Origin: a bacterium
GTDB taxonomy: Bacteria; UBA10199; JACPAL01; GCA-016699445
Direction: 5' to 3'
Length of the DNA stretch: 64,000 nt
Assembly: GCA_035454885.1 (NCBI GenBank)
Contig: DATIGE010000014.1
Coordinates: 59,832 to 123,831 of the forward strand
Numbering within the stretch: position 1 is the stretch's first letter; each line of letters starts with the position of its first letter. The notes under the pieces were generated by a model. The model was not told the origin of the DNA, did no database searches, and saw only the letters and a program-made list of their open reading frames with translations. Both the position numbers and the translations under genes were made by a program. Shown one piece after another: positions 43,603-52,082 of the stretch.

Positions 43603-44973
43603 CTACGCCCTCAAATGATACCCCTTCGTTTTCACAAACGCATGAATCCCCAAATACGAAAGCGTCGTCCCCATCCCCGAATTCCTCCGCCCCGACCAAG
43701 GGAGCCACGGACTGACCCGGTCGTAGCAATTCCAATAGCCGGTGCCGACGTCGAGTTTTTCCAAGATCGCTTTCGCCCTTTCCTCGCTCTTCGAAAAAAC
43801 CGCCGCCGTCAGCCCGTACTCCGTATCGGCCATGAGCCGTAAGGCCTCCTCATCATCCTTCACCTTCTGAATCCCAATCACCGGCCCGAAGGTTTCTTCC
43901 TTCATCACGCTCATCGTATGGTCCACCTCCGCCAGGACGGTCGGCTCGAAGAAATTTCCCGGGACGTCCATGGCATGCCCCCCCGTCTTCAGGGCCGCGC
44001 CGCGGGCCACCGCGTCCCACACCTGCCCTTCCAAAACCTTGAGATGCGCCTCCCGCGTCACGGGGCCCAGCGTGGTCGCCTCCTCCAGGGGGTCTCCCAG
44101 TTTCAGTTTCCTCGTCTCCGCGACCAGGGCCTCGAGAAAGGCATCGTGGATCTTTTCATGGACGTAGATCCGTTCCACCGCGCAACAGCTCTGGCCCGCG
44201 TTGTAAAAGGCGCCCTCCGCCGCCATGGCGGCGGCCTTTTCCACGTCGACGTCGTCCGCCACGTAGAGGGGGTCCTTGCCGCCCAGCTCCAAAACGACGG
44301 GGATCATCCGACCCGCCAATGACTGGGCGATCGACCGGCCGATCTTGTAAGAGCCCGTGAAGAAGAAACCGTCCAAGGGGAGCTTCAGCAAAGCCTGCCC
44401 CGCCGCCGCGGCGCCGATCACGGCCTGGAACGCGTCCTCGGGTACTCCCGCCTTGAAGAGCAGATGCTGGATGTACTGGCCCGTCAGCGTGGAGAACTCC
44501 GAAGGCTTGTAGAGAACGGCGTTGCCGGCGATCAGCGCCGGAACGATCACATTCATGGCAATCAGGTACGGGTAGTTCCAGGCGGAGATGTTGGCGATCA
44601 CGCCCAAGGGCTCGAACGCCAGGACCTCGCGCGTGACCTGGACTCCCGGGGACTCGTTCACCGTCTCCGGCGACAGCCATTTCTCCGAATTTTCAACGAA
44701 GTAGCGGACGCGCCCCATGGCGCCGTCGATTTCGTTTCGGGATTCCCGAATGGGTTTTCCGATCTCGAGTGAAAGCGTCTTGGCGAGCTCTTCCTTGTTG
44801 CGGCCCAACAGTCCGCCGAACGCGTCCAGGAGGCCGATCCGTTCCTTAAGCGGGCGCGCCGCCCACGCCTTTTGGCCCTCCCGCAGCGAGCGGTACTTGG
44901 CTTCGATTGTCGCAACCTCGTCGGCCACGAGGAGACGCAGCGTCTCGCCGTTCGCGGGATTGACGATCTTCAT
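43603..44973 (-). CDS. NAD(P)-dependent aldehyde dehydrogenase
   Basis: A 456-residue ALDH-superfamily enzyme: ISAWNYPYLIAMNVIVPALIAGN, FFTGSYKIGRSIAQ, general-base Glu229 in LELGGKD, catalytic Cys263 in NAGQSCCAVERIYV, and EETFGPVIGIQKV. It resembles succinate-semialdehyde/aminoaldehyde dehydrogenases. It ends a four-gene unit (ligase, alcohol dehydrogenase, amidohydrolase, ALDH); the start ATG overlaps the previous stop by 4 bases. Within that unit it probably oxidises a gamma-glutamylated aldehyde. Confidence 0.93.
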   Translation of the reverse strand: MKIVNPANGETLRLLVADEVATIEAKYRSLREGQKAWAARPLKERIGLLDAFGGLLGRNKEELAKTLSLEIGKPIRESRNEIDGAMGRVRYFVENSEKWLSPETVNESPGVQVTREVLAFEPLGVIANISAWNYPYLIAMNVIVPALIAGNAVLYKPSEFSTLTGQYIQHLLFKAGVPEDAFQAVIGAAAAGQALLKLPLDGFFFTGSYKIGRSIAQSLAGRMIPVVLELGGKDPLYVADDVDVEKAAAMAAEGAFYNAGQSCCAVERIYVHEKIHDAFLEALVAETRKLKLGDPLEEATTLGPVTREAHLKVLEGQVWDAVARGAALKTGGHAMDVPGNFFEPTVLAEVDHTMSVMKEETFGPVIGIQKVKDDEEALRLMADTEYGLTAAVFSKSEERAKAILEKLDVGTGYWNCYDRVSPWLPWSGRRNSGMGTTLSYLGIHAFVKTKGYHLRA

Positions 44974-45740
44974 GAATGCTTCCTCGCCTTCACTTCCTGG
45001 AGGAAGCGCTCATAGAGGGGTTCCGGGGGGATGATCTGCTCCTTGAGCGTATGCGAGAACTCCGGGTGCCACTGGACGCCGACCACGAACTTGCGCCTCA
45101 AGTCCTTGTAGGAGACGGATTCCACAAGCCCGTCCTCCGGGGAACGCGCCTCCACCTTCAGGTCCTTGCCCAGCTCACGGATGCCCTGATGATGCACCGA
45201 GTTCACCCGATGCCCGTTGTCGTACGGGTAAATCTCGGCGAGCAGTCCGCCCGGCTCGAAGAGGATCGGATGATGGGAGCGGTCGTAGAGGTCGGAGTCA
45301 CGGTGTGCGAGGTTGTCGCCCATCTCCGTCCTTAAGTCCTGATAAAGCGTCCCGCCGAAATAGACGTTGATCAACTGGCAGCCGCGGCAGATCCCCAGCA
45401 CTGGCTTGTCGTTGGCCACCGCATAGTCGAGGATCTTGAGCTCGTAATGATCCCGGAGCGGGTCGCCCGGCCACCGGCCCTCGTCCAAGTGCGGTTGGTT
45501 GTAGGTCTTTGGCGAAATGTCGGCGCCTCCTTGCAGGACGAATCCGTCCATCTCGGCCAACATTTCTTGGAGGGGGTCCGGGTCGAGGTCGGGAATCAGA
45601 TACGGCGTCACGCCGGGGCGGCTCAAATAGCGGGCCATGTCGCTCAACAGACCGGCGACGGTCTTGCGGCCGGACGCCGGATTTTGGGGGTCCGGATGGA
45701 TGAGGACGGCGGAGACGCCGATGCGGATCCTGTCCGTCAT
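44970..45740 (-). CDS. Gamma-glutamyl amide hydrolase, PuuD-type class I amidotransferase
   Basis: A 256-residue hydrolase of the peptidase C26 family. The nucleophile is Cys118 in LGICRGCQLINV; the His-Glu pair is His225/Glu227 in GVQWHPEFS. FVLQGGADISPKTY and SVHHQG are typical of PuuD. It removes the gamma-glutamyl group at the end of a gamma-glutamylation pathway. Both ends overlap neighbours by 4 bases, so the unit is tightly coupled. Confidence 0.9.
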   Translation of the reverse strand: MTDRIRIGVSAVLIHPDPQNPASGRKTVAGLLSDMARYLSRPGVTPYLIPDLDPDPLQEMLAEMDGFVLQGGADISPKTYNQPHLDEGRWPGDPLRDHYELKILDYAVANDKPVLGICRGCQLINVYFGGTLYQDLRTEMGDNLAHRDSDLYDRSHHPILFEPGGLLAEIYPYDNGHRVNSVHHQGIRELGKDLKVEARSPEDGLVESVSYKDLRRKFVVGVQWHPEFSHTLKEQIIPPEPLYERFLQEVKARKHS

Positions 45741-46888
45741 GACAGGGCCGCCTTATAAATCTTCCTAAAATCCTCCCGCGTCACCGGCTTCGGGTTACAA
45801 GCGTGGCAGACGTCTTCCAGCGCGAGCCGGGATAATTCTTCAATGTCGGACTCCTTCACGCCTTGCGAGGACAGGTTCGCCGGAAGACCGATCTTTCGGA
45901 CGAGGCCCGCCAGGTAACTCACGACGGCCCCTGGCGTCTCCTCAATCCTCAGAACTCGCGCGATCGTGATCAGACGGTCCGCGGAGACTCCGGCGTTGAA
46001 CGCGATGCCGTGCGGGATCATCACGGCGTTCGCCGTGCCATGGTGAAAATCGAAGAGCGTCGAAAGCGGATGCGCCGTCGAGTGAACGACCCCGAGGCCT
46101 TTTTGAAACGCGATGCCTCCCATGAGCGCCGCGATCATCATCTTGCTGCGAGATTCCATGTCCGGGTTCTGGACGGCCTTTTCGAGGGCTTCGGAGACCA
46201 GATGAATGCCTTCGAGCGCGATCCCGTCGCAGATCGGATGAAAGCCCTTCGAAAGATAGGCCTCGATATGATGCGTCAGCGCGTCCATCCCGGTTGCGGC
46301 GGTGATCGTCGGAGGGAGATCCATCGTGAGCATCGGGTCGGCGAAGACCGCCTTCGCCATCAGCCGCGGGGAGAATAGGATCTTCTTCTGATGGGTCGTG
46401 TCGTCGGAGATGACCGTGCTGCGCCCGACCTCGCTGCCCGTGCCCGCGGTGGTGGGCACTGTGACAAAATACGGGATCTCGTTCACCACCAATGCCTCGC
46501 CGCCCTTTGAGTCTTCATAGTCGAAGAGATCTCCGGGATGATTCACCTTCAGGGCGATCGCCCGGCTGACGTCGAGCGACGCCCCACCGCCGATGCCCAC
46601 CAGCGAATCGCGGGATGATTTTTTGAATTGGTCGACGCCTCCCAGGACGTCGCTCTTGACCGGGTTCTTATGGAGACCGCTATAAACCTGGGGATCGAGA
46701 GCGTTCGACTTCAGATCGATGACGATGTTCTTGAAGACGGGCAGGCCCGCCAAGGCGGGATCGGTGACGATCAGCGGATGGGCGAAGCCCTGCTCCTTTA
46801 GGAAGGGACCGAGCTCCCGGACCACGTCCTTTCCGAAACGAATGCGCGTCGGAAAGTGATAGGTGTATTTTTGTTCAAATAATCTCAA
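45737..46888 (-). CDS. Iron-containing alcohol dehydrogenase
   Basis: A 383-residue group III ADH: FPTRIRFGKDVVRELG, NAD-binding GIGGGASLDVSRAIAL, PTTAGTGSEVGRSTVI, and metal ligands in TGMDALTHHIEAYLS and GVVHSTAHPLSTLFDFHHGTANA. The start is a TTG with a GAGGT site, inside the last 14 bases of the upstream ligase gene. In context it should oxidise the alcohol group of a gamma-glutamylated amino-alcohol, the step that separates this unit from the putrescine (PuuB oxidase) pathway. Confidence 0.9.
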   Translation of the reverse strand: MRLFEQKYTYHFPTRIRFGKDVVRELGPFLKEQGFAHPLIVTDPALAGLPVFKNIVIDLKSNALDPQVYSGLHKNPVKSDVLGGVDQFKKSSRDSLVGIGGGASLDVSRAIALKVNHPGDLFDYEDSKGGEALVVNEIPYFVTVPTTAGTGSEVGRSTVISDDTTHQKKILFSPRLMAKAVFADPMLTMDLPPTITAATGMDALTHHIEAYLSKGFHPICDGIALEGIHLVSEALEKAVQNPDMESRSKMMIAALMGGIAFQKGLGVVHSTAHPLSTLFDFHHGTANAVMIPHGIAFNAGVSADRLITIARVLRIEETPGAVVSYLAGLVRKIGLPANLSSQGVKESDIEELSRLALEDVCHACNPKPVTREDFRKIYKAALS

Positions 46889-48209
46889 AGTACCTCTTCA
46901 ATTCCCAGTCGGTCACCGCCTTCAGGTATTGCCGCCACTCCCACTCGCGCGTCTGGACGAAGTGCTTCACGAACTTCTCGCCCAAGAGTTCCGGGGCGAG
47001 CGACGATGTTTTCATGAGTTGGGTGGACTCCCAGAGATTGGATGCCAGGCTCCCATGGGATTTGTCCTGATAGCCGCTCGCTCGTGTCGGCGGCGCCGTG
47101 AGCTTCATCTTCGTTTTGATGCCGTACAGCCCGGAGGCCAGGTTCGCGGCCATGACGAGATAGGGGTTGGCGTCGGCCCCGGAAACCCGGAACTCCAGAC
47201 GCGTGGCCTCGGCGCTCCCCGGCAAGGCGCGAATCGCGGTCGTCCGGTTGTCGACCCCCCACGTCGGCGTCGTCGGCGCCCAGGCGCCTTCGACCAGGCG
47301 CTTGTAGCTGTTGATCGTCGGCGCATACATCGGAAGGAGCTCGGGCAGACAGTGCAGGACCCCCGCCAGGTAACTCTTCATGAGATCGCTCATGCCATCC
47401 TTGGCGCGCGCATCGTAAAAGAGATTCTTCTTTCGCCCCTTGTCCCACAGGCTTTGGTGAAAATGGCCGCCGCAGCCCGGAAGGTCCTGATTCCACTTGG
47501 CCATGAAGCTGGGGACGATGCCATGGAGGTGCGCGATCTCCTTGACCCCAGCCTTAAAGAGGACGGCCCGGTCGGCGGCTTCGAGAACTTCATCGTAGAG
47601 GATCGCCGCTTCATAAACCCCCGGACCCGTTTCGGTGTGCAGGCCTTCCAAGGGGACCCGGAATTTTCCCAAGAGATCGAAGAGGTCGTTGAAGTAGGGG
47701 CTGTTCTTCGAGGCGCGCAACAACGAGTAACCGAACATCCCTGAAGTGATGGGTTTTGGGTCGGGCGGTGTTTCGCGGAAATTAAACCACTCGAACTCTT
47801 CGGCGAAGAGGGGCGTGTAGCCCAAGCGCCCCGCTTCCCCGCGGACCTTCTTCAGGAGGCTGCGGGGGCAAACGTCCAGCGGCTCGTTCTGAGCGTTGCG
47901 GAAATCCGCCAATAGAAAAGGGATGTTGTTGTCCCACGGCACGCGCCGGAAGGTGGCGAAGTCGATCACGGCCTGGGCGTCCGGGTAACCCGTGTGCCAT
48001 CCCGTGTAGGTCGTGTTGTCGTAGCAGGCGTCCGAGGAATCCCAGCCGAAGACGACGTTGCAAAATCCAAAGCCGCCGGACTCGACGATGGAGAGAAACT
48101 TGTCGCGATGAATGACCTTGCCCCGGAGGACCCCGTCCACGTCGGTGATGGCGACCTTCACCTTCCCCAGAGGGTCCCTACGGATCTCATCGATAACTTT
48201 TCGGGCCAT
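46875..48209 (-). CDS. Glutamine-synthetase-like gamma-glutamyl-amine ligase
   Basis: A 444-residue GlnA-superfamily protein, shorter than true glutamine synthetase and of the PuuA/IpuC class: VAITDVDGVLRGKVIHRDKF replaces the usual N-terminus, then FAEEFEWFNF, LHTETGPGVYEAAI, GCGGHFHQSLWD (ATP/Glu-binding His), YKRLVEGAWAPTTPTWGVDNRTTAIR and ATRLEFRVSGADANPYL. It joins glutamate gamma-carboxyl to an amine with ATP. It is followed by alcohol dehydrogenase, amidohydrolase and ALDH genes in one coupled series. Candidate amines are ethanolamine or related amino-alcohols. Confidence 0.9.
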   Translation of the reverse strand: MARKVIDEIRRDPLGKVKVAITDVDGVLRGKVIHRDKFLSIVESGGFGFCNVVFGWDSSDACYDNTTYTGWHTGYPDAQAVIDFATFRRVPWDNNIPFLLADFRNAQNEPLDVCPRSLLKKVRGEAGRLGYTPLFAEEFEWFNFRETPPDPKPITSGMFGYSLLRASKNSPYFNDLFDLLGKFRVPLEGLHTETGPGVYEAAILYDEVLEAADRAVLFKAGVKEIAHLHGIVPSFMAKWNQDLPGCGGHFHQSLWDKGRKKNLFYDARAKDGMSDLMKSYLAGVLHCLPELLPMYAPTINSYKRLVEGAWAPTTPTWGVDNRTTAIRALPGSAEATRLEFRVSGADANPYLVMAANLASGLYGIKTKMKLTAPPTRASGYQDKSHGSLASNLWESTQLMKTSSLAPELLGEKFVKHFVQTREWEWRQYLKAVTDWELKRYFEII

Positions 48210-48254
48210 TGTTCGGAAGTGTACCAGAGACGGGCCGGAAACGGGAAGGAGAGG

Positions 48255-49058
48255 CTACTTCAGCCCCAAGACGTCCGCCATCGAGTAGAGGCCGTTCGGC
48301 TTGCCGGCGATCCACTTCGCCGCCCGGAGCGCGCCCAGCGCGAAGGTGTCCCGGGAGGTGGCGCGGTGGGTCACCTCCAGACGCTCGCCGTTGCCTAGAA
48401 AAAGGACCGTGTGATCGCCGACGACGTCCCCGCCGCGCACGGTCTGGATACCGATCTCGTTGGATTTCCGGGCGCCGATCAGGCCTTCGCGGTGATACAC
48501 GGCGTCTTTCGCGAGGTCGCGGCCCAGGGCCTTCGCCAGGACCTCGGCCGTCGTCATCGCCGTCCCGCTCGGGGCGTCCTTCTTCAGGCGATGGTGGGCC
48601 TCCACGATCTCCACGTCGAAGCCGTCCCCCAGGAGCCGCGCGGCGTCGGCAACGACCTTCCAGAGGACGTTCACGCCCACGCTCATGTTCGAGGCCATGA
48701 CGAACGGAAGCCTCTTGGCCAGGCTTTCGATCGCCTTCCTCTCCTCCGGACCATGCCCCGTGGAGCCGATCACCGCGGCCTTGCCGTGCCTGGCGGCGAT
48801 CTCCAAATGAGCAAGAGTGGTCTGAGGCGCGGTGAAGTCGATCAGCACGTCGGCCCGGGGCATGACGGCGTCGAGCGAGTCTGTGATCTTCACGCCGCAC
48901 TCCCCGTCGCCGGCGACGAGACCCGCGTCCTTGCCGAGCGCCGAGTCGCCGGGGCTTTCCAGGGCTCCGACGAGTTCGAAGCCCGAATCGGAGAGGATGT
49001 TCGCGATGATGCGGGTCCCCATCCTTCCGACGGCCCCCGCGACGGCGATCTTGGTCAT
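48255..49058 (-). CDS. dapB: 4-hydroxy-tetrahydrodipicolinate reductase
   Basis: A 267-residue enzyme: nucleotide-binding IAVAGAVGRMGTRI (the usual GAxGRMG), DFTAPQTTLAHL, IGSTGHGPEE, ASNMSVGVN, and the signature EIVEAHHRLKKDAPSGTA with catalytic His-His and Lys. It reduces hydroxytetrahydrodipicolinate in lysine/diaminopimelate synthesis. The ATG at 49058 overlaps the dapA stop (ATGA); the frame extends upstream but not as DapB. Confidence 0.95.
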   Translation of the reverse strand: MTKIAVAGAVGRMGTRIIANILSDSGFELVGALESPGDSALGKDAGLVAGDGECGVKITDSLDAVMPRADVLIDFTAPQTTLAHLEIAARHGKAAVIGSTGHGPEERKAIESLAKRLPFVMASNMSVGVNVLWKVVADAARLLGDGFDVEIVEAHHRLKKDAPSGTAMTTAEVLAKALGRDLAKDAVYHREGLIGARKSNEIGIQTVRGGDVVGDHTVLFLGNGERLEVTHRATSRDTFALGALRAAKWIAGKPNGLYSMADVLGLK

Positions 49059-49948
49059 ACGAGTTTGAGCTCCTTCAGAACGCCCTTGAGCCGCGACGCG
49101 TTCTCCTCGCCCATTTTGCAAAGCGGCAACCTCATCCGGCTCGAACAGCGCTTCATGAACCCCAGTGCCGTCTTGACCGGTATGGGATTCGTTTCGAAAA
49201 ACATCGCCGCGTTGAGGGACTGCAGGCCCTCCTGAATCGCCCTCGCCTCGGCGCGGTTGCCGGCATCAAAGGCGTCCCAAATTTGAGCGAGCTTGCGGGG
49301 GGCGACATTGGCCGTCACCGAGATCATGCCCCGTCCGCCCATTTCCAAAATGTCGACGTTCTGGGCGTCCTCACCCGACAGGATCGTCAGATCCGAACCG
49401 CACAGGCCGATCAGTTTGCGGACCTGGTCGAGATTCCCGCAAGCCTCCTTGATGCCGACGATATTCTTGATGGCCGCCAGCCGCGCGACCGTCTCCGGAA
49501 GCATGTTGACGGCCGTCCGGCCCGGCACATTGTAGAGGACGATGGGGAGATCGACCGCCTCGGCGATGGCCTTGAAGTGCTGGGTGAGCCCCTCCTGCGT
49601 GGGCTTGTTGTAATAGGGGGTCACTTGAAGCGAACCGTCGGCGCCCGTCTCCTGGGCGCGCCGGGTGATCTCGATCGCCTCGACGGTGGCGTTCGACCCC
49701 GTTCCGGCCAGGACCGGAATCCGGCCCCGCGTCTGTTCCACGACGATCCGGATGACCCGGTCGTGCTCCTCGTAGTCGAGCGTGGCGGACTCGCCCGTCG
49801 TCCCGCAGGGAACCAGGACATCGGTGCCCTCCGCGATCTGCCACTCGACCAGTTCGCGCAGCGAATTCTCGTCAATCTCAGGCTTGAGCCCCGGCCCGTC
49901 CTTGAAAGGCGTGACCAGGGCGACCATGGATCCTTCGAAGATTTTCAT
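49055..49948 (-). CDS. dapA: 4-hydroxy-tetrahydrodipicolinate synthase
   Basis: A 297-residue class I aldolase: MVALVTPFKDG, LVPCGTTGESATLDYEEH, TGSNATVEAIEITR, PYYNKPTQEGL, LYNVPGRTAVNM with the proton-relay Tyr, and Schiff-base Lys in IVGIKEACGN. It condenses pyruvate with aspartate semialdehyde. The start at 49948 matches the family N-terminus; upstream open frame is non-homologous. A GTAGGGGCG palindromic repeat sits between it and dapF. Confidence 0.96.
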   Translation of the reverse strand: MKIFEGSMVALVTPFKDGPGLKPEIDENSLRELVEWQIAEGTDVLVPCGTTGESATLDYEEHDRVIRIVVEQTRGRIPVLAGTGSNATVEAIEITRRAQETGADGSLQVTPYYNKPTQEGLTQHFKAIAEAVDLPIVLYNVPGRTAVNMLPETVARLAAIKNIVGIKEACGNLDQVRKLIGLCGSDLTILSGEDAQNVDILEMGGRGMISVTANVAPRKLAQIWDAFDAGNRAEARAIQEGLQSLNAAMFFETNPIPVKTALGFMKRCSSRMRLPLCKMGEENASRLKGVLKELKLV

Positions 49949-49959
49949 GATGTTCCCGT

Positions 49960-49990
49960 GTAGGGGCGAACCTTGTGTTCGCCCGCCTAC
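49960..49990. repeat. GTAGGGGCG-family palindromic repeat, copy 2
   Basis: GTAGGGGCGAAC and GTTCGCCCGCCTAC arms with a CTTGT loop, between dapF and dapA. The inner 15 bases GGGGCGAACCTTGTG are identical to copy 3 at 55088. It overlaps the dapF stop by 4 bases. Confidence 0.75.
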
Positions 49991-50811
49991 AAATCGATCT
50001 CTCCCTTGAAAACCGTCGCGGCCTCGCCCGTCATGTAGACGTGGTCGTCCTCGCGGTTCCACTCGATCTCCAGGACGCCGCCGGGGAGCTTCACCTTCAC
50101 CTCGCGCCCGGCCTGGTTGTTCAGGACCGCGGCCACGGCGACGGCGCAAGCCCCGCTGCCGCACGCCAGCGTCTCCCCCGCGCCGCGCTCCCACACGCGC
50201 ATCTCGATCAGCGTCGGCGACACCGCGCGCGCGAACTCGACGTTCGTCCGTTGGGGAAACAGATGATGCCGTTCCAGCTGCGGCCCCATCTTCTCCACGG
50301 GGTACGTCTTCGGGTCGTCCACGAACAGCACACAGTGCGGATTTCCCATCGACACGCAGGTGGCGCGGATCTCCTTGCCGTCCACGCGGATCGGCCGGTT
50401 GATGACGCGGCCCGAGAGATTCACGGGGATCTGCTTGCCCTTGAGGATGGGCGCGCCCATGTCGACCTTCACCTTGCTCTGGGAAAGGATCTTCGCCGTC
50501 TGGATTCCGGCCGGCGTCTCCACCGTGATGTCATTCTTGTTCGTCAGTTTCTCGTCGCGGACGTACTTGGCCAGGCACCTCAGCCCGTTCCCGCACATGC
50601 CGACGTCGCTGCCGTCCGCGTTGTAGATGCTCATCTTGAAGTCCGCCTTGCGCGAGTTCTCGAGCACGAGGACCTGGTCCGCGCCGACGCCGAAGCGGCG
50701 GTCGCAGTACTCCTTCGCGAACTTTTTCAGGTTCGGGACCTTCTTCTTGCGGCAATCGAGCACGATGAAGTCGTTGCCCGTCCCATGCATCTTTGTGAAT
50801 TGGATTTTCAT
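49987..50811 (-). CDS. dapF: Diaminopimelate epimerase
   Basis: A 274-residue epimerase with both catalytic cysteines: Cys73 in DVGMCGNGLRC and the second in LACGSGACAV. The N-terminal FTKMHGTGNDFIVLD, FGVGADQ, VSMGNPHCVLFVDD and NVEFA motifs are all present. It converts LL- to meso-diaminopimelate for lysine and cell-wall synthesis. Its ATG overlaps the lysA stop (ATGA at 50808-50811). Confidence 0.97.
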   Translation of the reverse strand: MKIQFTKMHGTGNDFIVLDCRKKKVPNLKKFAKEYCDRRFGVGADQVLVLENSRKADFKMSIYNADGSDVGMCGNGLRCLAKYVRDEKLTNKNDITVETPAGIQTAKILSQSKVKVDMGAPILKGKQIPVNLSGRVINRPIRVDGKEIRATCVSMGNPHCVLFVDDPKTYPVEKMGPQLERHHLFPQRTNVEFARAVSPTLIEMRVWERGAGETLACGSGACAVAVAAVLNNQAGREVKVKLPGGVLEIEWNREDDHVYMTGEAATVFKGEIDL

Positions 50812-52082
50812 ATTAAAAATTTAGGGACATGTTCCCCGTGCAACAAATCCTTATACTCCTCTCTCTTTCGAATCACGTGATACTCGTTCCCATGAACCAT
50901 CACCTCGGCCGCGCGCGGGCGCGAGTTGTAATTGGACGCCATCACGAAGCCGTAGGCGCCCGCGCTCATCACGGCCAAAACGTCGCCGGACTGTAGCACG
51001 GGGAGGGCCCTTTTTTCCGCAAGAAAGTCGCCCGATTCGCAGACCGGGCCCACGACGTCCACCGTCTGTTTGCGGCCCCTGCCCGCCTTGAGGGGCCAAA
51101 TGTCATGATAGGACCCGTACAGCGAAGGCCGGATCAAGTCGTTCATGGCCCCGTCCACGACGACGAAGGACTTGCCCCCCGTCCCCTTCTTATAAAGGAC
51201 CGAGGTCAACAGGACGCCCGCGTTGCCCACCAGCACGCGCCCCGGCTCAAAGAGAATGCGGCACCCAAGATCCTTCAGACCCTTGCGAAGCGCGTCCGCG
51301 TACTGCTGGGGCGAAGGAGGCTTTTCGTTCCGGTAGGGGATGCCCAGGCCGCCACCCAGGTCCAGGTGACGGATGTCGAAACCCTTCGAACGGAGCGTCG
51401 TGACGACCTCCGCAACCTTGGCCAGGGCATCCCGGAACGGGGACAGCGTCGTGATCTGCGAGCCGATGTGGCAGCTCACGCCCTGGATGCGGATACCCGT
51501 CAGGGTCCGCGCCGCCTCGTAGAGTTTCAACGCCTGCGCCACGGGCACGCCGAACTTGCTCTTCTTCAATCCCGTCGAGATGTAGGGATGCGTCTTCGGG
51601 TTGATGTCCGGGTTCACGCGGATCGACACGGGTGCCTGCCGCCCTAAGCCGCGCGCCACTTCGTCCAAAGCGGACATCTCGGCCTCGGACTCGACGTTGA
51701 ACTGGAGGATGCCTCCGCGAGAGGCGGACCCGCAGGTGAGGGCGTATCGCATCTCCTCGCGGGTCTTGCCGACGCCCGAGTAGACGATCCGATCCGGTGG
51801 CACGCCGGCCGTCAGCGCCCGGAAGAGCTCGCCGCCGGAAACGATATCGACACCGCCGCCCATTTTAACGAAGGCGCGCAGGATCGCGATGTTCGAATTG
51901 GCCTTCATCGCAAAGCAGACCATGTGGGGAAGGCCGTCGAACGGGCGGTCGAACGCCTGAAAGTGCCTCGCGAGCGTCGCGTAGCTGTAGACGTAGGCGG
52001 GCGTGCCCACCTCGGATGCGATCCTCCGGAGCGGGACGTCCTCGCAATGCAATTCGCCCTTTTTGTAATCAAAGTGATGCAT
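50808..52082 (-). CDS. lysA: Diaminopimelate decarboxylase
   Basis: A 424-residue PLP enzyme of fold III: PLP-lysine in HMVCFAMKANSN, DIVSGGELFRA, HIGSQITTLSPF, LDLGGGLGIPY, FEPGRVLVGNAG, and the partner-subunit CESGDFLAEKRALP and GAYGFVMASNYNSRPRAAEV. It makes L-lysine from meso-DAP. It overlaps argH by 14 bases, placing arginine and lysine steps in one transcript. Confidence 0.97.
   Translation of the reverse strand: MHHFDYKKGELHCEDVPLRRIASEVGTPAYVYSYATLARHFQAFDRPFDGLPHMVCFAMKANSNIAILRAFVKMGGGVDIVSGGELFRALTAGVPPDRIVYSGVGKTREEMRYALTCGSASRGGILQFNVESEAEMSALDEVARGLGRQAPVSIRVNPDINPKTHPYISTGLKKSKFGVPVAQALKLYEAARTLTGIRIQGVSCHIGSQITTLSPFRDALAKVAEVVTTLRSKGFDIRHLDLGGGLGIPYRNEKPPSPQQYADALRKGLKDLGCRILFEPGRVLVGNAGVLLTSVLYKKGTGGKSFVVVDGAMNDLIRPSLYGSYHDIWPLKAGRGRKQTVDVVGPVCESGDFLAEKRALPVLQSGDVLAVMSAGAYGFVMASNYNSRPRAAEVMVHGNEYHVIRKREEYKDLLHGEHVPKFLI

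Noticed and set aside
43603..48209. Naming the gamma-glutamyl cluster as the putrescine Puu operon
   Set aside because: PuuB (FAD oxidase), PuuP and PuuR are missing and an alcohol dehydrogenase is present instead.
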